Origin: Cryptomeria japonica
Taxonomy: Eukaryota > Streptophyta > Pinopsida > Cupressales > Cupressaceae
Assembly (NCBI RefSeq): GCF_030272615.1
Contig: NC_081406.1
Location: 260,883,386 to 260,947,385, forward strand
Length of the DNA: 64,000 nt
Direction of reading: 5' to 3'
Numbering within the stretch: position 1 is the first letter of the stretch; the number at the start of each line of letters is the position of its first letter. This document shows positions 58,683 through 64,000 of this stretch, in pieces. The translations under genes were made by a program, and so were the position numbers. The notes under the pieces were generated by a model. The model was not told where the DNA came from. It did no database searches and saw only the letters and a program-made list of their open reading frames with translations.

Positions 58683-59807
58683 TATGGATTTATTTATCCA
58701 CAGTGCCCATTAAGGGGATGTCCCTTTTTATTTTTATTAAGTCCCTGCTTCCCTTTTTCTTTGCTTGCAAGTTAAGTTTTGACGCGTTCGCCACATGTTG
58801 GCATGGCTCACAGCTTCCAAGCTTCTCTTTTTCTCTTTATCGTGAAGTTGCGATCAACTAACGCATGGTGATGATCTTATTTTCCTTCACATCATTGGGC
58901 CAGCGGTTATTAAATAAAGTTGTTGTGATATGTGGTAGCTCCCTATCGAGTTTTTTATTTGCAGTTTTGTCAGGTTTCGAGCCTTTCCCTCCTGCTACCA
59001 CATGTTTTTCATAACGCTGGCCAAGAGGTCTTTGCGTATGTTTTCCAAAGAGTGGGGCTTTTTTCTCAAATTGTAAGTAGTTGAGAAACGACCGCGAAGC
59101 TTTCTTTTCATCCAATCGACAGAAGATTCCTTGGGGTGGTTGCACTAGATGCCGAAAGCAATTCCTTCATGCTCCTTGTTGTTTCATGGATGATGATGTT
59201 GTTGCCTGCAACACATCTTCAAGATGCTTTCTTTGTTTTTCAGTCTAGGTCGTTAGGTCCTATTCTATAAGAAGTGCAATTTTTATTTTGCCAAGGCATC
59301 TGAAGTTTTAGTCCACTAAGAAAGATATAGGCAATTTTTCTAGGTGGGATTTTGGCCCCAAATCTATTATTGTATTTCTGGGATAAGATAATCAAACTAT
59401 TATTGTGGCCTCTAGGATTATCTTGTTTGGTATGCATTCATAGTTTTATGTGCATCTTTAAATTCCAGCATGACTTTAGTTATGTATGCTTAAGATTCTA
59501 CTAATTAAATCATGTTTTATACTCTTTATCTAGTAGATGTATGGTGTATGTTGCTTTATGTTAAAGAAATATTTGAATGTATTCTTGATTAGTGTTCAAG
59601 GCATGTAGATTATTTGACGGTAAATCAATTCAGCATATCGCTTTAGAGTAGTCTTTGCTTTTATGTTTCTTTCTTCCCTTCCCCCCCCCCCCAATGAATG
59701 AAGAGTCGACTTCTAAAATCTCAGAGGTTACTTAGTAAAATGCATAGGTTCCCCATTGTCGAGTTTCCCATAGATTGTTTTCCTAGGAGCATTTCTAGTG
59801 ATCAACG
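58683..59807 (+). repeat. 3' LTR of gypsy element C
   Basis: Pairs with 25330-26512. It starts TATGGATTTATTTATCCAC (mutated first TG) and ends GATCAACG. A C homopolymer near 59680-59692 stands where the left copy has CCCCCC. Confidence 0.75.
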
Positions 59808-60513
59808 GTTGGGATCATGGATGAATGCATGATCTACAGGAAAGCATTGACAATAAATCCTAAAATGTAGGGCTAGCTCCAAAGACCACAACGACTATTC
59901 TCCCATCAAAATTGTATATCAAATACAAACTCTAATGCTACGCTTAAAATCTCATAGGAGGCTACTTGTCCAAGAAAACCTTGCAAAATGATCAAAGGAA
60001 TGTTTGTGAGGGGAGTGGCGATTTATATGCTAAGAGTCTGTAACTAAGCAAGGGCTTATTAATTAAATTTATCCTCACCATAGTCATTAACATTATGTCC
60101 CTACAACTATCATTAAATGCCTTTCTAAAAAGAGAATCCATTGTAACAGAAGAAATGAAACTTTCTATCTGTAGGCGATAATTTTCTATCCTGGAAAGGT
60201 GGGTGGCCAATGTAGCCATATTAGAAAGGTGTGATTAAGGGAGACATTTAAAAAATAGGCAACGTGGAATTGAATATATGTCGCCTGCAACAATTGATTA
60301 AGGGAGACATTTAAAAAAAAAGGTAATGTTGGAATTGAATCTGTATCGCCTCCAACAGTCGGGTCGTGGTGGTGGCACCTAAAATGGTATAGTTCTACTA
60401 GTCATGAACAAGCCAATTTTTTCATGAAAGCATTTTTTGTTTACAGACAACTTCAATTCCACTGTAGATCGCCTCTCGGCGAAATCAATTTTTATGTTGA
60501 TGAAATTCTAATG
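59808..60513. other. Non-coding interval
   Basis: Nothing coding. A 30-base block with AAGGGAGACATTTAAAAAA repeats at about 60237 and 60300, each followed by a similar GAATTGAATNTGTNTCGCCT stretch, a small local duplication of about 64 bp. Confidence 0.5.
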
Positions 60514-60630
60514 TGTGTGTACATATACACGTACGCATACATGTGTATATGTATATGGATATGTATATGTATATGTATATGTATATGTGTACAATATATA
60601 AATACATATATGTGTGTGTACATGTATATG

Positions 60631-60662
<32 letters not shown>

Positions 60663-60726
60663 TAGATATACATACACATATACATACATGCATGTGTGTG
60701 TGTGTATATATATACACACACACAAT
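60514..60726. repeat. Microsatellite, ATGTAT/ATGT/GT mixed
   Basis: About 210 bp of alternating purine-pyrimidine repeats: (ATGTAT)n, (ATGT)n and (GT)n blocks. It produces open frames on both strands that have no coding meaning. Confidence 0.9.
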
Positions 60727-61230
60727 AAAAGTAAATTAAATATTATTTTTAAAAAATCACAAATTGTTTGTATGTATCTATGTATGTTATTTTTTATAAA
60801 AAAAATTAATGTATTTTTATGGTTAATAATATTTTTAAAAATATATATTTATTTTGTAATGCATAACTTAAAAAAAATAAAATTAAAATTAAAATTATAA
60901 ATTCTTAAACAGAGTTTGGGAACATCTATATCTAGTGTGCACATATTTTCTTTTTTTTTTAATATATTTTTTGTATATGTATGCATGTACCATAAAAATA
61001 CATTAAAATTATTAATAAAAAATCATAAATTTTATGTATGTATGTATGTATGTATCTGATTAAAAAAAATAAAATTAATGTACTTTTATGGTTAATAATA
61101 TTTAAATTTTGTAATGCATAGCTTAAAAAAAAAGATAAATTTATAAACTCTTTAACATAGTTTGGGAACATCTATATCTAGTGTGCACATATTTTTCTTT
61201 TCTTTTTTTAATATATTTTTTATATTAATT
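60725..61230. repeat. Tandem duplication, about 0.26 kb unit, two copies
   Basis: Unit 1 (about 60725-60985) and unit 2 (about 60992-61227) share the order: AAATCA(C/T)AAATT, a short (ATGT)n, TTTTTATGGTTAATAATATTT, TTGGGAACATCTATATCTAG, TGCACATATTTTC and AATATATTTTTT. No coding potential. Confidence 0.75.
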
Positions 61231-61539
61231 TCTATATGAGATTAATTATAATTGAGTGAACATTGGTAAAACCAAGGTCGTGATTTTTCCCTTGAGAAAG
61301 AAAAAGAAACATATAAAATTTGAGTTTGATGGAAGCCCCTTGCAAGTGATAAATGAATAAAAAAAATATGGGATTTGATTTTTATAGTAACCTTGGTTGG
61401 GAGGCTTGTAGGACAAAAAAGATACAAGGAGGATGGAAAGTCCTACACATACTTCAAAATAAATGCAAATCATCCAAGTTATGAGATTAGAAAATAAAGA
61501 AGACATTATTGGATTGTGTGTTATGCTTGTTATGATACA

Positions 61540-62346
61540 TGGATGCGAAGTTTGTGGCAACACCACATCAATATTGAAATGGAGATGAATAGAAAGGTTG
61601 TAAAAATATTTGATTATAAGTAGTTTAAGAATAAAAGCCATGGTACTATTGGAAAATATGCAGCCATACAATGATAATTTCAATATAACCCATAAGAGAA
61701 ATCAATAAAAATAAGTACTTAGAATCCATATGCAAAAGAATAGACAACATACCCATCAAGGATGACACAATATATACCTAGAGAAAACCCTCATGAGAAA
61801 AAACCCAGCCTCCAAAAGCATCCATCCACCATGTATTATTCAACAATGCAACATTGCAATACATCCATGAATACCTTAAAATCACAAGCACTCCATGTGA
61901 ACAAGCATGTGACCACACATCCAATGCCATGCTTCAAACCCTCTCAAATGATATAAGAGATTCTCTCAACCCCTTAGCCAAAATAGCTTGACTTAAACAA
62001 CTACCATTGTGGTTGCTTTTATAAAAACAAGATCCCACAAAACAACCAAGTGATATTACATAAAACCATGTGACTAATACCATGGGATTACAAACCATTC
62101 ACCCCACATTAATAATGGGTACTAAGTTTTCACTTTATTAAATTACTTTCTCTAATATTAAATAAATACAATATTATATGCTATGTGACACCCACATTAA
62201 ATAAAAATTAAATATAAATCCCAATATTGCAATACAACACATAAAGTGGCCCCAAGAATGTAAACTTCTAGTGGTGCACCACACACACAATAATAAATAA
62301 TACAGTATAAGCATTATGCAAGGTGTACAACACCTAATTCCTAACA
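61540..62346 (-). repeat. Probable copia LTR, minus strand, inner end at 62346
   Basis: On the minus strand TGTTAGGAATTAGG begins at 62346, preceded by the purine-rich AAGTGGGATAA, a typical copia 3' junction. A TTTTTATAAAAGC TATA-like box is near 62015-62030, and a GGGTTTTTTCTCATGAGGGT block (copia R/U5 style) near 61785-61805. The left end is not resolved (a TGTTATG at 61528 is one candidate, but no target duplication fits). Confidence 0.4.
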
Positions 62347-63864
62347 TTATCCCACTTGTTGTATACATTGAATAAGGGGCAACAAGTAACCTCAAACATG
62401 AACAAGGGAACAATCCCTCAAGCCACATATACCATCAAGGAATCGAAGTGTTCCATGTGCTCCACCAAGATACCTACAACAAGAAATGAAGTGACCACCA
62501 TCACAAACATGAATGCTTCCATCATCCATCATTCCACTAACACTACATAAAGATAAGAATCCATCCAAAGAGAAGCCACCCAATATGTCACAATGAAACA
62601 TAAGTCCTACCTCAACTAATACCCCAAACACAAACACTTAATCTAAAGGTATCAAATGCACCAATAGTTATCAAGATCTAATATCCATAGTTGAAATAAC
62701 ACCCACAACAAATGCTAACACAGTCAAATATCCATAGCTTATAGTTATACAAACTATATCAAGTAAATCTCGTGTCATCAATATATACAACCCATAACAT
62801 GCAATCATAAGCTCCAAGTGTCAAACCTTCCAAGAAAGACCATACACATCTAGGAACCCCCATTACATACATAATGTCAAATTTGAAAATTATCAAGACA
62901 TCTAAAGATACACTAATAACATCATATAGAAGTGTAAACATAACCATGTAGTATCAAGGAACATCCACAACAGCATGCATAACATGTAAACCAATAACCA
63001 GCAAGTATAACTCTCACCACAAGTCTTCAATGCAATCCCATGTTCTCCACAACAAGAAAAGGAAAGAGATAAAGGAACCTCCATATCATCTTCCACATGA
63101 CAACACATGACCACAAACTAGTGATCGCCATAGCTCCATGAAAACCTCAAATTGGACAATGTAATGTGAAACCAAACATCTAGGAAGATAACCAAGGTCA
63201 AAGAGAGAAACCACAAATCAAAACCTATATCATGTCCTTCTACATACACCTCTAAATGCCAACTATGTCAAGTATGATCTCCTCCATAAAACCCCAAAGA
63301 TAATACATTCCCAATCCAAGGGAAAGATCCCAATACCATCTCCTAAACTCATCATTAATGAATGTGACACCGATTAAGGTGATTTTTACAAAGGGTGGCT
63401 CACTGCCAGAATGCTCACTGCACAGAAAAAGGCTCACTATCAAAGAAAGAGAGAAAGAAAGAAAGAATCCACCACTAAAACACAATCTACACAAACCGAA
63501 CTGCTTTTGGTGCCTCAAAACCAACACACTCACTCACATCACCAACACTCAAATCTTTCCTTTCCAATCTCGCATATCTTCAAAACAATGTCACACTTTT
63601 CCTATATCTAACTCAATTAGATCACTCTCATAAATATATATTGTCTTCCGGGAAGCATAATCTTCCAAGTCAGCCAAGACAAAGATCTAAAATAGTTCAA
63701 CACTAAACATTTCAATGGTGGGAGGGAATGATTAGTAGACCATACCACAACATACATCAACGATCAAATCAACATGTTACAATCATTACAAATTCTAGAC
63801 CTAAAAGCCATGATACACACACTACACCATAATGTTGATTTTTAACTAGGAAGAAAAATATATT
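62347..63864. other. Non-coding interval, possibly internal to a non-autonomous element
   Basis: CA- and A-rich on the plus strand. If the LTR call to its left is right, this is the inside of a minus-strand element, yet no RNase H or other pol fragment appears where copia would have it. The element would then lack coding DNA here. Confidence 0.35.
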
Positions 63865-63905
63865 ATCGGATTCCAATTGCCATTAAGGCAACATTGGAAT
63901 CCGAT
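63865..63905. repeat. Hairpin-forming inverted repeat
   Basis: Arms 63865-63881 (ATCGGATTCCAATTGCC) and 63887-63905 pair almost perfectly with a two-base bulge and a loop of about five bases. It lies close to the right edge of the window. Confidence 0.75.
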
Positions 63906-64000
63906 GTAAGGCTGGGCCCCTTGTTCACCCTACACGTTAAAAGGAAACGTGTGCTCCTTCCTCAATAGGGCCGACCCTATTTACATTCATCTAGCATGGA
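63906..64000. other. Window edge, unclassified
   Basis: No gene seen. Composition becomes more GC-rich than the preceding 1.5 kb, so another repeat probably begins near the hairpin and continues beyond the window. Confidence 0.4.

Larger units (their letters stand above)
25330..59807 (+). mobile_element. Ty3/gypsy element C, old, hosting nested insertions
   Basis: Two direct repeats of 1.1-1.2 kb (25330-26512 and 58683-59807) bound a plus-strand gag-pol in gypsy order with integrase last. Inside lie the solo LTR D with copia E (32818-40863) and gypsy F (41790-54048). Without them C is about 14 kb. After pol come a degraded antisense ORF (40900-41667) and a very long sense ORF (54408-58680). 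The extra RNase H domain suggests the Tat-like side of gypsy, but here it precedes the reverse transcriptase. The outer ends are by eye; flanking GCAGG and GTTGG do not make a convincing duplication, so the exact borders are uncertain. Confidence 0.75.

Noticed and set aside
60424-60900. Open frames of 70-158 codons on both strands
   Set aside because: They are translations of an ATGT/GT microsatellite (Y, I, H, T, C, M only) and open in several frames at once.

Overview
This window is plant nuclear DNA made almost entirely of retrotransposons. I see no intact host gene, tRNA, rRNA or CRISPR array. The density of LTR elements, Ty1/copia LTRs of 1.2-1.4 kb, Ty3/gypsy elements above 12 kb, and an L1-type LINE carrying an RNase H domain suggest a large, repeat-rich plant genome. 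A gymnosperm is my guess, from the look of the repeats rather than from any diagnostic gene.

Layout, left to right. (1) 1-1406: the 3' end and 3' LTR of a plus-strand copia element (A). (2) 2588-9841: a complete but badly decayed plus-strand copia element (B). (3) 9842-14252: non-coding DNA with a dispersed direct repeat and a 1.46-kb minus-strand solo LTR. (4) 14253-20782: a 6.5-kb plus-strand LINE with two broken ORFs, a poly(A) tail and an 18-bp target-site duplication. (5) 20801-25329: non-coding DNA with a 370-bp solo LTR carrying four telomere-like TTTAGGG boxes beside its TATA box. (6) 25330-59807: an old gypsy element (C) that hosts later insertions. (7) 59808-64000: non-coding DNA with a microsatellite, a 0.26-kb tandem duplication, a probable minus-strand copia LTR and a hairpin.

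Element C is a nest. A copia-like solo LTR (D, 32818-40863, duplication AAAAG) inserted into it, and a complete minus-strand copia element (E, 33459-40606, duplication GTACT) inserted into D. Separately, a 12.3-kb minus-strand Tat-like gypsy element (F, 41790-54048, duplication CTAAG) inserted into C further right. Removing the nested DNA brings C back to about 14 kb.

The most interesting content is in the two gypsy elements. F has two similar LTRs and a nearly complete gag-pol: protease, G-patch, reverse transcriptase, RNase H, a second archaeal-type RNase H, and integrase. Its gag-position protein shows no recognisable capsid or zinc-knuckle domain. Opposite to gag-pol, between pol and the 3' LTR, it carries what looks like a three-exon plant mobile domain (PMD) gene with an acidic tract and a 14-residue coiled-coil repeat. 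The first intron of that gene holds a GC-rich minisatellite related to one in the LTR. C has its extra RNase H domain upstream of the reverse transcriptase instead of downstream, a degraded antisense ORF with an acidic tail just after pol, and then a very long unrecognised sense ORF with a coiled-coil half. Two different gypsy elements thus each carry an antisense accessory ORF in the same slot.

None of the elements looks fully coding-competent. F is the youngest and least damaged.
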